Of a DNA stretch of 8,683 bases, positions 1 to 6,332 are shown piece by piece (the stretch's first letter is position 1; the number at the start of each line of letters is the position of its first letter). The position numbers and the translations under genes are program-made. The notes below the pieces were generated by a model that was not told where the DNA came from, searched no databases, and was given only the letters and a program-made list of their open reading frames with translations. This DNA comes from Bacteroidota bacterium (lineage in GTDB: Bacteria > Bacteroidota > Bacteroidia > Chitinophagales > Chitinophagaceae), in assembly GCA_028877045.1 (NCBI GenBank), contig JAGWPQ010000631.1, forward strand, positions 1-8,683. Reading direction: 5' to 3'.

Positions 1-42
1 AAGAAGGCAAAACTTTATTACTCAAAATAAATAAATACTAAA

Positions 43-510
43 ATGAAAACACTAATCGCCATATTCTGTTTCATCCTGTTTACAGGAGCTACATGCAAAC
101 CCAATAAATCCGATCACCCTGTTGTTGAAGTGGCCGTTGCCACTGCCAACAATATTGCCGACGGCACCGTGACAGTTAAATGTTCGGGTGTTGGTAATAA
201 CGAAACGCTTGCTATGATCGAGGCAGAGAAAAAGGCTTTCAGGTTATTATTATTTTATGGATATCCTTCATCAACACCGCAAATATCTCCGATGGTTGAA
301 GATGAAGCAAAAACATTAGCAGCCAATCCTGCATTCTTTGAACAATTTTTTGATAAGGGCGGATATAAAACTTTCATCATTCGCTCCAATAATGCTTCTG
401 TAGGTACATCAGGATTGAAATTTTATCTGGTGAGAGAATTGCAAATAAATGTTCGTTCGCTGCGCCCTTATTTGGAACAAAATAATATCATCAGAAAATT
501 TGGTTTTTAA
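43..510 (+). CDS. Small exported LPP20-like protein of unknown function
   Basis: A 155-residue protein with a clear export signal: basic MKT, a hydrophobic stretch at about residues 4-16, then Thr-Cys18. Cys18 is preceded by Gly-Ala-Thr, which is not a canonical lipobox, so lipoprotein status is uncertain. The mature part has a beta strand (VTVKCSGVG, about 44-52), then an Ala/Glu-rich helix (MIEAEKKAFRLLLFYG, about 58-73) followed by a Pro/Ser-rich turn. This resembles the LPP20/FlgT-N type fold, in which a strand precedes a helix rich in 'EAxxxA'. That assignment is by pattern, not by alignment. The stop lies 28 bases before the next gene, and the three plus-strand genes look co-transcribed. 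No promoter is visible in the 42 bases upstream, so transcription probably starts further left. The role is unknown; a periplasmic or outer-membrane location is inferred from the signal peptide and neighbours. Confidence 0.8.
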   Translation: MKTLIAIFCFILFTGATCKPNKSDHPVVEVAVATANNIADGTVTVKCSGVGNNETLAMIEAEKKAFRLLLFYGYPSSTPQISPMVEDEAKTLAANPAFFEQFFDKGGYKTFIIRSNNASVGTSGLKFYLVRELQINVRSLRPYLEQNNIIRKFGF

Positions 511-538
511 ATGAAATGAGTCATAAAAAAATATACAG

Positions 539-1438
539 ATGAAAAAGATAATCATCATAACCGCATGTATTGCTTTTTTTTCGCTTCCTGTTTTTTCTCA
601 GATAACAACAGCGCCAAACACTGCAAAACCGGTGAACACGGTTCAGCCTAAAATAATGGTGGTGCCTTACACAAAAACCGGTGAAGATATCAGAACAATA
701 CTGGAAGCCGATCTGAACAAAAGAATTGCCGTTACTAAAGTGAAAGAAGCTTTTGATAACAGAAAGTTTACCACTGTAGATTTTAGTGCCAAGCTGAAGA
801 ATGCAATCGATAATAATATTTTTACTTCGGGCGCACAAAGCGATATTAAAACACAGATCATTCAAATGTCGGGCGCAGATATTTATGTGGTGGTTGAAGT
901 GCCTGATATGATTGTTTCAAGTAGCGGAAATGCAGCAAGGTTAATACTTACAGGATATGAAGTATCGACCGGAAATTCACTCTCCAATAAAGTTTGCGAG
1001 TCGCCCAAATTCTTTACGAACGATTTTGGTGCATTGGTTTCGAAAGCATTGGCAACTACTGTCGATGAGTTTTTAAACACCATGCAAATCAAGTTTACAG
1101 ATATTGTTGAGAATGGCCGTTCCATTGAAGTTGATCTGAAACTTACACAAGGCACTAAATATAAATTCTCTACAGAGATCGCTCCCGACGGGCTTCCGTT
1201 AAGCGATTTGATTGAAGCATGGATGGGCGAAAACAGTTTTAAAAATAATTATCACATTCAGGGAACAACGGATGTAAACATGCTGTTTGATGATGTGCGC
1301 ATTCCGTTGAAAGATGCGAATGGAAGAAATTATAATCCTAACCAATTTGCTTTAAAACTTTACATGTATCTGAAATCGAAACAGGTTAATTGCGAGAAGG
1401 ATATTAAAAACGGTATCATTTATATTACCATAAAATAA
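539..1438 (+). CDS. Exported DUF6175-like protein
   Basis: A 299-residue exported protein with signal peptide at residues 1-20 (MKKIIII... ending VFS, probable cleavage before Gln21). A Thr/Pro/Asn-rich linker (21-37) leads to a conserved-looking block, PKIMVVPYTKTGEDIRTILE (38-57), then a helix with AVTKVKEAFDNRKFTTVDF (64-82). This block, and 'SGADIYVVVEV' at 111-121, match what I remember of the Bacteroidota family DUF6175. The alternation resembles the N-terminal domain of CsgG, LpoB and TolB, where a conserved 'GADxxxxG' strand follows a helix that computes on small envelope proteins. The C-terminal part (about 185-299) is a second alpha/beta unit ending in a strand (GIIYITIK). Only 6 bases separate it from the next gene. 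Function is unknown; an envelope role is inferred. The family name is from memory and should be confirmed by a profile search. Confidence 0.85.
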   Translation: MKKIIIITACIAFFSLPVFSQITTAPNTAKPVNTVQPKIMVVPYTKTGEDIRTILEADLNKRIAVTKVKEAFDNRKFTTVDFSAKLKNAIDNNIFTSGAQSDIKTQIIQMSGADIYVVVEVPDMIVSSSGNAARLILTGYEVSTGNSLSNKVCESPKFFTNDFGALVSKALATTVDEFLNTMQIKFTDIVENGRSIEVDLKLTQGTKYKFSTEIAPDGLPLSDLIEAWMGENSFKNNYHIQGTTDVNMLFDDVRIPLKDANGRNYNPNQFALKLYMYLKSKQVNCEKDIKNGIIYITIK

Positions 1439-1444
1439 TTTGAA

Positions 1445-2404
1445 ATGAAAACTAAAAAATTATTGCTTACGATTTTATTGGTTTCATTTTTCTGTTCCTA
1501 TACTTTCGGACAAGACGATCAAAAAATATCTACAGTTTGTTTATCGGTTATTCTGCCCACCAATATTGATGGTTTATCAGAAAGTCATCTTTCCAAATTA
1601 GAATCTAAAATAATTGAAGCCGTTACCAACAATGGGATTTCGGCAACAGGATTAACACAAAATTTTGTGATCTATCCAAAATTCGAAATCTATAATACCC
1701 GGCAAACGCAGGGAGGCATGATGAGTTTAACTGTATTGAATTGCAATCTTAGTCTTATCATCAAACAAGTGAACAGCAATATTATTTTCTCGGCTTACAG
1801 CAAAAGCATGGAATCTTCGGGTTACAGCAAAGACGAAGCTTTGAATGATGCTATCAATAAGATCGATCCATCTGATCCAAAGATTGAAGCCTTTATTAAA
1901 AAAGCGAAAGATAAAATTGTTGATTATTATAAAGCCAATTGCGATCTGGTCATAAAAAAGGCTGAAACCGAAAGGATCGAAAAAAGATATGAATCTTCGC
2001 TCTCCATACTTTTAACCATACCTGAAGAAGCAACTGCATGTTACGATAAAGCCCAGGCAGTTTCTAAAGTTGTATTTAAAGAATATATGATCGCTTTTTG
2101 CAATCAGCATCTTTTAAATGCACGGGCTTTAGCCGCTGCCAAAGAATTTGATTCGGCACTTGAAGAATTATGTTTGATAGATATGAACGGCACATGTGCT
2201 GTTGGTGCTAATAAATTATTAAACAGTATTGCGAAAGAAATTGATGACGACAAGAAAAAATACTGGAAGTTTTTGTTACAAGTTCATGCCGATGAAGTTT
2301 CATTGGAAAGAGAAAGAATAAGGGCCAGGGCAATGCGGTCCATTGCAATTGCTTATTTAAAATCGCGGCCGAGGAACGTTAATTATATTACGATCATTAA
2401 ATAA
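1445..2404 (+). CDS. Exported protein, CsgG/LpoB-like N-half and helical C-half
   Basis: A 319-residue exported protein that I do not recognise as a named family. The signal peptide spans residues 1-22 (KTKK, then a hydrophobic core, ending TFG before Gln23). Residues about 25-135 read as alternating strands and helices: VCLSVILPTN, a helix SHLSKLESKIIEAVTNNGI, FVIYPKFEIY, then LNCNLSLIIKQV and IIFSAYSKSM. This is consistent with the CsgG/LpoB/TolB-N type fold. 'GYSKDEALNDAINKI' (about 126-140) is a typical helix of LPP20/CsgG-like proteins. Residues 150-300 are almost wholly helical, with TPR-like pieces (ERIEKRYESSLSILLTI, LAAAKEFDSALEELCLI) and a highly charged stretch, DDDKKKYWKFLLQ. The mature part carries at least seven Cys, unusual for a periplasmic protein. 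It is last in the three-gene run, before a hairpin. A scaffold role is a guess only. Confidence 0.82.
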   Translation: MKTKKLLLTILLVSFFCSYTFGQDDQKISTVCLSVILPTNIDGLSESHLSKLESKIIEAVTNNGISATGLTQNFVIYPKFEIYNTRQTQGGMMSLTVLNCNLSLIIKQVNSNIIFSAYSKSMESSGYSKDEALNDAINKIDPSDPKIEAFIKKAKDKIVDYYKANCDLVIKKAETERIEKRYESSLSILLTIPEEATACYDKAQAVSKVVFKEYMIAFCNQHLLNARALAAAKEFDSALEELCLIDMNGTCAVGANKLLNSIAKEIDDDKKKYWKFLLQVHADEVSLERERIRARAMRSIAIAYLKSRPRNVNYITIIK

Positions 2405-2429
2405 AAATGATTTTTACTCCTGCTATTTT

Positions 2430-2459
2430 AATTGCCCCGTCGTTAATGATGGGGCAATT
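2430..2459. terminator. Strong hairpin between convergent genes
   Basis: Perfect 9-base arms AATTGCCCC (2430-2438) and GGGGCAATT (2451-2459) can be extended inward by four further pairs (two of them G-T) to leave a TTAA loop. It lies 26 bases after the stop of the plus-strand operon. On neither strand is it followed by a clean T-run, so it is not a textbook intrinsic terminator. Its position between two convergent units makes a bidirectional terminator or mRNA 3'-end stabiliser likely. Confidence 0.65.
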
Positions 2460-2536
2460 GAATTATAAAACCTTTCAGGCTTTAATTAATAAAATTTGTT
2501 CAATACTGTTCTGAAGGTTGAAGTGAGTGACACAGC

Positions 2537-2574
2537 CTCATCTGCCTTTCAGGCATTTTCTCCTAAAGGAGAAG
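2537..2574. repeat. REP-like double-hairpin intergenic repeat
   Basis: Two adjacent small palindromes follow a CTCATC lead: TGCCT-TTC-AGGCA (2543-2555) and TTCTCCT-AA-AGGAGAA (2558-2573). This 'CTCATCTGCC...GGCA...TTCTCC...GGAGAA' layout is one I recognise as a dispersed intergenic repeat in Bacteroidota and other bacteria. Copy number cannot be checked in this window. The ten bases CCTTTCAGGC inside it also occur at 2471-2480, 74 bases upstream. It may contribute to transcript ends for the convergent genes on either side. Confidence 0.55.
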
Positions 2575-2633
2575 AAAAATGGATGCAATCTGTTCATGCC
2601 ATGAAATACTCCTGGTCGTAACAAAAAATTTTT

Positions 2634-4061
2634 CTAAAAAAACATCAAACTAATTCCGATTGCTGCAATTACACAAATCAGATCTACCAACAACATGGTC
2701 GATAAAGCATAACGTGTATTTTTAATTTTCACACTACCAAAATAAACAGCGATCACATAAAATGTTGTTTCGGCGGCACATTGAAAAACGCATGAAAGTC
2801 TTGCTGTAAAAGAATCTACACCATAAGTCTTCATGGCATCGATCATAAAACCGCGTGAGCCTGCTGCATTAAATGGGCGAAGAATTGCAATGGGAAAAGC
2901 GTCCACAATTTTCTTTTGAATGCCAAACGACATGAATATTTTCGAAATTAAATTAGAGATCATTTCAAACACACCGCTGTTACGGAATAACGAAATGGCT
3001 ACCAACATTCCCAAAATATAAGGGAACACAGTTTTACCTGTTTCCAATCCGCCCATCGCACCTTCAACAAAAGATGAAAAAACATTTTTATGATTGGCTG
3101 CAAATATTTTTTCTTTTGTAAAAGAATAGATCAGGATCATTAAAATGATCATCAGTAAAATGACATTCGAAACATTATTGGTGAAATGATTTTTTTCGAT
3201 CAGATCTAATCTGGTGATATAAATCAATAACCCTGCGATCATGCCAACAATGCCTGCCAGCGACAATAAAAGTGTGGCACTTTTAAAATTTATTTTTTGC
3301 CTGATGCCCACAATGACCAATGCAGCAACGGTTCCTACAAATGAAGTGATGATGCACGGCAACATCACATCGGCAGGGTTTTGCGCATTTTGTGCGGCAC
3401 GATAGCCGATGATGGAAGTTGGTATCAATGTTAATCCCGCTGCATGCAAACACATGAACATGATCTGCGAGTTACTTGCTTTTTCTTTGTCGGGATTTAT
3501 TTCCTGCAAGCTCTGCATGGCTTTTAAACCAAATGGTGTGGCAGCAGAATCGAGTCCTAAAAAGTTGGCAGCAAAGTTGAGCATCATATAAGAAATGGCC
3601 GGATGATTGGCCGGCACTTCGGGGAAGACTTTTATAAAAACGGGACTTAAGAATCTTGCTAATTTTTCCGACGCACCCGAATCAATTAATAATTGCAAGA
3701 TGCCGCAGAAAAAAGATAAATAGGCAACCAAAGGAATTATTAAATCTAAGATGGTGTTTTTGCAAGTGGGCAAAATGCCATCTGTAGCAAGCTTTCCGGT
3801 AGAAACTTTTACAATATTATTATCCAAAAAATACGTGCTGTCTTTTTGCGCGGTAACATATTTATGGTCCTTTGCTTTTGCCAGTGTGTCCTGCAAGAAC
3901 AAAGAAAGCTTGGTAACAAAAACTTCTTTCACCAAAACAGGATCATCTTTTTTTCCGTTCACGATATTATCTATCGAATACGATTTCCCAAAAGTTAGCA
4001 TTGCCAAAATATATACAACCGAAGTAAGAATAATTGCAAGCCAAAATCTGCTGAGTGCCAT
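2634..4061 (-). CDS. Fused SpmA-SpmB-type membrane protein (nucleoside-recognition/Gate domains)
   Basis: A 475-residue polytopic membrane protein that joins in one chain the relatives of Bacillus spore maturation proteins SpmA and SpmB, both Gate/nucleoside-recognition domain proteins. After a first membrane helix (about 6-24) comes a roughly 75-residue polar loop, presumably extracytoplasmic. The SpmA-like half follows (about 100-285), with the signature ML-NFAANFLGLDSAATPFGLKAM at 160-182. The SpmB-like half (about 325-475) has GKTVFPYILGMLVAISLFRNSG at 342-363, RPFNAAGSRGFM at 395-406 and AAETTFYVIAVYFG at 429-442, all hallmark blocks. The fused form is, as I recall, common in non-sporulating Bacteroidota. 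The substrate is unknown; transport of a small solute is a family-level inference. It is transcribed away from the PLP-enzyme gene and towards the exported-protein operon. Both halves keep their key motifs and no frameshift is seen. Confidence 0.9.
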   Translation of the reverse strand: MALSRFWLAIILTSVVYILAMLTFGKSYSIDNIVNGKKDDPVLVKEVFVTKLSLFLQDTLAKAKDHKYVTAQKDSTYFLDNNIVKVSTGKLATDGILPTCKNTILDLIIPLVAYLSFFCGILQLLIDSGASEKLARFLSPVFIKVFPEVPANHPAISYMMLNFAANFLGLDSAATPFGLKAMQSLQEINPDKEKASNSQIMFMCLHAAGLTLIPTSIIGYRAAQNAQNPADVMLPCIITSFVGTVAALVIVGIRQKINFKSATLLLSLAGIVGMIAGLLIYITRLDLIEKNHFTNNVSNVILLMIILMILIYSFTKEKIFAANHKNVFSSFVEGAMGGLETGKTVFPYILGMLVAISLFRNSGVFEMISNLISKIFMSFGIQKKIVDAFPIAILRPFNAAGSRGFMIDAMKTYGVDSFTARLSCVFQCAAETTFYVIAVYFGSVKIKNTRYALSTMLLVDLICVIAAIGISLMFF

Positions 4062-4083
4062 TGTTTTTATTTTAACACAACTT

Positions 4084-4103
4084 AACTAAAATATTTTTTA
4101 GTT
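4084..4103. repeat. Short A/T inverted repeat upstream of the SpmAB-type gene
   Basis: AACTAAAA (4084-4091) and TTTTAGTT (4096-4103) are perfect 8-base arms around a TATT loop. The repeat sits 22 bases upstream of the minus-strand start codon at 4061, in the divergent spacer. It could be an operator-like palindrome or a 5'-leader hairpin. Because it is purely A/T-rich in an A/T-rich genome, chance is a real alternative. Confidence 0.3.
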
Positions 4104-4109
4104 GAGCGG

Positions 4110-4189
4110 TTTACCGCAGAGAAAATGAGAAACAGAGCTTACGCTAAGTTCTCTGCGAAACTCTTTTATCTCTCGTTCTCTGTGGTAAA
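4110..4189. repeat. Long imperfect palindromic intergenic repeat (CGCAGAG/CTCTGCG type)
   Basis: Outer arms TTTACCGCAGAGAA (4110-4123) and TTCTCTGTGGTAAA (4176-4189) pair at 13 of 14 positions plus one G-T. Inside them CAGAG (4133-4137) and CTCTG (4151-4155) give a second, smaller pairing, with the core CGCTAAGTTCTCTGCG between. This 'ACCGCAGAGA...CGCTAAG...CTCTGCG...TCTCTGTGGT' element is a dispersed repeat that I recognise from Bacteroidota intergenic regions. It lies between two divergently transcribed genes. A plus-strand reading frame runs through it and joins the downstream PLP-enzyme frame, which would give that protein a spurious 49-residue extension. Confidence 0.7.
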
Positions 4190-4218
4190 AAATTTTACTG
4201 ACTTTATTTTCAGCAAAC

Positions 4219-4253
4219 TTGTAAAACTTACATATCCGATATCATTAACTTTG
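4219..4253 (+). promoter_or_regulatory. Bacteroidota-type promoter for the PLP-enzyme gene
   Basis: TAACTTTG at 4246-4253 matches the Bacteroidota -7 consensus TAnnTTTG exactly. A TTG at 4219-4221 could serve as the -33 element, although the 24-base spacing is longer than usual. The box ends 18 bases before the ATG at 4272, giving a short leader. It lies downstream of the ATG at 4125, which supports 4272 as the true start. Confidence 0.5.
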
Positions 4254-4271
4254 AAAATAATTCAGGCAAAC

Positions 4272-5309
4272 ATGTTTCAATTAGATCATACACCGGGACG
4301 AACTGCTTCTGTTAACAACAAAGAGCTGTTATTTTTTTCGGGCTATGCTTATCTGGGAATGAATCATCACCCTGAATTTTTACGTCACATACAAAAAGGA
4401 ATTGAATTGTATGGTGCCGTATTTCCCAGTTCCAGGATATCCAACACGCAATTGAATCTATATTCCGAAACAGAAAAATTATTAAGCCATCTCACACAAA
4501 CAGCCGATACGGTTTTAATGCAAAGTGGTTTTACCGCAGGCAAAGCATCGGTTGAAACGATTGCACACGATAGTGTTTTATTTCATTCACCATTTTGCCA
4601 TCCGGCAATCAGAATAAACAACAATTCAAATTTATCTTTTACCGAATGGACAAACGAAACGGTTGCTACCATCAATAAAAATAATTACACTACTCCACCT
4701 GTAATTTTAAGCGATGCATTAAATCAGTTGACTGCCGAAGTGTACGATTTTTCTTTTCTGCAAAATATTAAACAAAATATTATTTGCATCATCGATGATA
4801 GTCATGGTATGGGTTTGTTGGGACTCAATGGCGAAGGCATCAGCAGCCGGTTACCGAGAAAAGAAAATATTGAATACATCATTACTTATTCGTTGTCGAA
4901 AGCATTGAATATCCAGGCCGGTGCTGTTAGTTGCAGCAATAAAAATACTGCCGATAAGATCAGAAGCAGCAGTTGGTATGCAGCCACTACACCGCCTTCT
5001 CCGGCTATGTTGTATGCGTTTGCTGCATCACAAAAAATATATCAGCAGCAAAGAGAAACTTTAAACAAGAATAAAAAAATCTTACAGGATTTACTTTCAA
5101 AACGTACCGATATTCGTTTTCATCCCGAGATACCGGTTTTTATTTTTCCTGAAAATAATGATGAAGATTTTTTTGCAAAACGCGATATTATTATTTCATC
5201 GTTTGCCTATCCCGATCCCAACGGCAAAAAAATAAACCGTGCAGTTATTAATGCATTGCATACTGAGGATGATCTGAAAATGCTTATTGAGGCAATAAAT
5301 GTTGGTTAA
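4272..5309 (+). CDS. PLP-dependent enzyme of the AONS/BioF-Kbl family
   Basis: A 345-residue fold-type I PLP enzyme related to 8-amino-7-oxononanoate synthase and 2-amino-3-ketobutyrate CoA ligase, which condense an amino acid with an acyl-CoA. Family blocks occur in order: FFSGYAYLGMNHHPEF (21-36, compare the 'NdYLGL..HP' block), YGAVFPSSRIS (47-57), MQSGFTAGKAS (83-93), a His110 that may stack on PLP, IIDDSHGMGLLG (173-184) with the cofactor-binding Asp and His, and YSLSKAL (206-212) with Lys210 the probable Schiff-base lysine. It is about 40 residues shorter than BioF, mostly at the N-terminus. The Gly-rich segment that follows the lysine in BioF is replaced by NIQAGAV, so substrate choice may differ. 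No biotin genes are nearby. An ATG at 4125 is in frame, but residues from there would encode the repeat; the start at 4272 gives a family-like beginning and sits below the promoter. The exact reaction is not known. Confidence 0.82.
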   Translation: MFQLDHTPGRTASVNNKELLFFSGYAYLGMNHHPEFLRHIQKGIELYGAVFPSSRISNTQLNLYSETEKLLSHLTQTADTVLMQSGFTAGKASVETIAHDSVLFHSPFCHPAIRINNNSNLSFTEWTNETVATINKNNYTTPPVILSDALNQLTAEVYDFSFLQNIKQNIICIIDDSHGMGLLGLNGEGISSRLPRKENIEYIITYSLSKALNIQAGAVSCSNKNTADKIRSSSWYAATTPPSPAMLYAFAASQKIYQQQRETLNKNKKILQDLLSKRTDIRFHPEIPVFIFPENNDEDFFAKRDIIISSFAYPDPNGKKINRAVINALHTEDDLKMLIEAINVG

Positions 5310-5345
5310 AGAAAATTTAATTTCAAAGCTGTACCAAATAATTAA

Positions 5346-5762
5346 TTAGCCAAATTTTTTAAGATATTCAGTAATTGTAATGATTTTTGTTTTGCCAAAC
5401 ACTTTTATATCAAGCAAATCTTTATCACCGGTAATTAAATGTGTTGCTTTACCATCAATACAAAGAGAAAGTAAAAAATTATCTTTTGGATCACGGCAAA
5501 CATTTATCTCACTTTTCTCTGTAATAAATAAAGCATGATTTTCTATTTGTCTCAAAAGCTCCTGTAGTAATTCATTCGAAAAATATTTTTTAAATTTCGG
5601 TCTCTGTGCAACGTCTAAAAATTCGTTGAGTAGTGTATCATTAAAGAGTAGCGTGAAAGAATGTGATGCAAACATTTTATCTAACTTGAATAAATCTTTT
5701 GTAAGCAAAAAACTTATCCAAAGATTTGTATCAATAATAACTCTATTTTGCTTTTTTAGCAT
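5346..5762 (-). CDS. PIN-domain toxin (putative toxin-antitoxin ribonuclease)
   Basis: A 138-residue single-domain PIN protein of the 'putative toxin-antitoxin system toxin component, PIN family' type (COG1569-like). The acidic residues that bind metal in this nuclease fold are all visible: Asp11 in VIIDTNLW, Glu47 in LLNEFLDV, Asp94 in RDPKDN, and Asp113 in LITGDKDLL. The Asn in DTN and the TGDxDLL ending are also typical. Length is normal and no truncation is seen. The family consists of Mg2+-dependent RNases, usually cutting RNA and slowing growth when unopposed; the target here is unknown. The start codon lies inside the end of the upstream antitoxin gene (20-base overlap in another frame), so the two are translationally linked. 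The gene converges on the PLP-enzyme gene with a 36-base gap and no obvious terminator. It appears by eye more A/T-rich than its neighbours, which fits horizontal gain. Confidence 0.88.
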   Translation of the reverse strand: MLKKQNRVIIDTNLWISFLLTKDLFKLDKMFASHSFTLLFNDTLLNEFLDVAQRPKFKKYFSNELLQELLRQIENHALFITEKSEINVCRDPKDNFLLSLCIDGKATHLITGDKDLLDIKVFGKTKIITITEYLKKFG

Positions 5763-5967
5763 ACTGCTTTTGTCTTACCGCTTCAACTTCTTTTGTAATT
5801 TCTGTTATACTTGGAGGATTATCTTTCGCTTTATTTCTTAATTTATTTACAACTTTTAAAAAACCATCATTCGAGCTTTCTTTAATAGAAATAAGATTTA
5901 GTTCAGCAAGATTTTTTAATAATTTACCGGCTTTGGGATTTAATATGTTTACCTGAATACTGCTCAT
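5743..5967 (-). CDS. Short antitoxin paired with the PIN toxin
   Basis: A 74-residue protein directly upstream of, and overlapping by 20 bases, the PIN toxin; this position and size are the main evidence that it is the antitoxin. The N-terminal half (IQVNILNPKAGKLLKNLAELNLISIKE) reads as a strand then a helix, resembling short Bacteroidota proteins of the DUF2683/antitoxin type. The C-terminal half is charged (ITKEVEAVRQKQYAKKAK) and probably the toxin-wrapping tail. No ribbon-helix-helix or AbrB motif is evident, so DNA binding is uncertain. The frame could be extended five codons to a TTG at 5982, but an ATG at 5967 gives the natural start, and the promoter-like box overlaps the would-be extension. 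Autoregulation is usual in such modules but is not shown here. Confidence 0.78.
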   Translation of the reverse strand: MSSIQVNILNPKAGKLLKNLAELNLISIKESSNDGFLKVVNKLRNKAKDNPPSITEITKEVEAVRQKQYAKKAK

Positions 5968-5971
5968 AAAA

Positions 5972-5979
5972 CAAATATA
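5972..5979 (-). promoter_or_regulatory. -7 box of the toxin-antitoxin module, possible leaderless start
   Basis: On the minus strand these bases read TATATTTG, an exact match to TAnnTTTG. Only four bases separate the box from the ATG at 5967, so transcription would begin at or within a few bases of the start codon. No good -33 TTG is seen at the expected spacing, which lowers confidence. Confidence 0.4.
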
Positions 5980-6110
5980 CAAAATTCAATTAAGTGTTTA
6001 GATCTATGCGATGACTTCAATAAAAAAAGTTGCTCAAAGTACAAACCGTACAAGAGTGCGACGCCAGTAAAGTTTAATTGAAATACAAAAGCTGGAAACA
6101 AAAAAATAAA

Positions 6111-6332
6111 TCATCTGATCTGTATGATCTTTACAGGACAAGCTTTTGCGGCGTTCATATTTTTTTCTTTTTCGGCCTCCTGAATCTTTAATGTCCAGAA
6201 TTCTTTTTTTTGTACCGAACCAATCAAGGTTGCCTTGCCGTCTTTTTTGCTCATGCGCCAATGCTCGGGAGCCTGCTCCACGCAATAGTTACAGCCGATA
6301 CATTTGTTGCGTTGTTGAATGATGATGGGCAT
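6111..6332 (-). CDS. Single [4Fe-4S] ferredoxin
   Basis: A 73-residue ferredoxin. Cys11, Cys14 and Cys17 (CIGCNYC) with Cys65-Pro66 (KACPVKII) form the one-cluster pattern C-x2-C-x2-C-x47-C-P. There is no second CxxCxxC set, so one [4Fe-4S] cluster is expected, as in short ferredoxins of the Fer4_13/Fer4_15 kind. The segment between (EQAPEHWRMSKKDGKATLIGS) is typical of this group. It acts in the cytoplasm as a one-electron carrier. Its ATG shares a base with the stop of the U32 gene on the same strand (TAATG), which strongly suggests translational coupling and a shared process. I infer that it supplies electrons to, or helps maintain, the U32 enzyme. No clear intrinsic terminator follows; a T-run on the minus strand near 6025-6031 lies about 80 bases downstream with only a weak hairpin before it. 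Confidence 0.9.
   Translation of the reverse strand: MPIIIQQRNKCIGCNYCVEQAPEHWRMSKKDGKATLIGSVQKKEFWTLKIQEAEKEKNMNAAKACPVKIIQIR

Noticed and set aside
1..41. Tail of an upstream plus-strand gene
   Set aside because: All three plus frames are open from the left edge to stops at 28-30, 32-34 and 39-41, so a gene end is likely, but the frame cannot be chosen from so few codons.
521..1155. Minus-strand open frames opposite the DUF6175-like gene
   Set aside because: They lie antisense to a well-supported coding gene and have low-complexity, unprotein-like translations.
3409..4089. Plus-strand open frames opposite the SpmAB-type gene
   Set aside because: They mirror the membrane-protein gene on the other strand; no independent family signal.
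4110..4189. CRISPR-like or insertion-sequence end
   Set aside because: There is a single palindromic unit with no spacer-repeat series, and no transposase or target duplication, so a dispersed intergenic repeat is the simpler reading.
6021..6060. Intrinsic terminator for the U32-ferredoxin operon
   Set aside because: A minus-strand T-run is present, but the stem before it needs a mismatch and a bulge, and the GTAC repeats there pair by only four bases.
6034..6285. Minus-strand frame overlapping the ferredoxin gene
   Set aside because: It is a second frame over the ferredoxin, whose Cys motif is unmistakable; the translation is Arg/Lys-rich without a recognisable domain.
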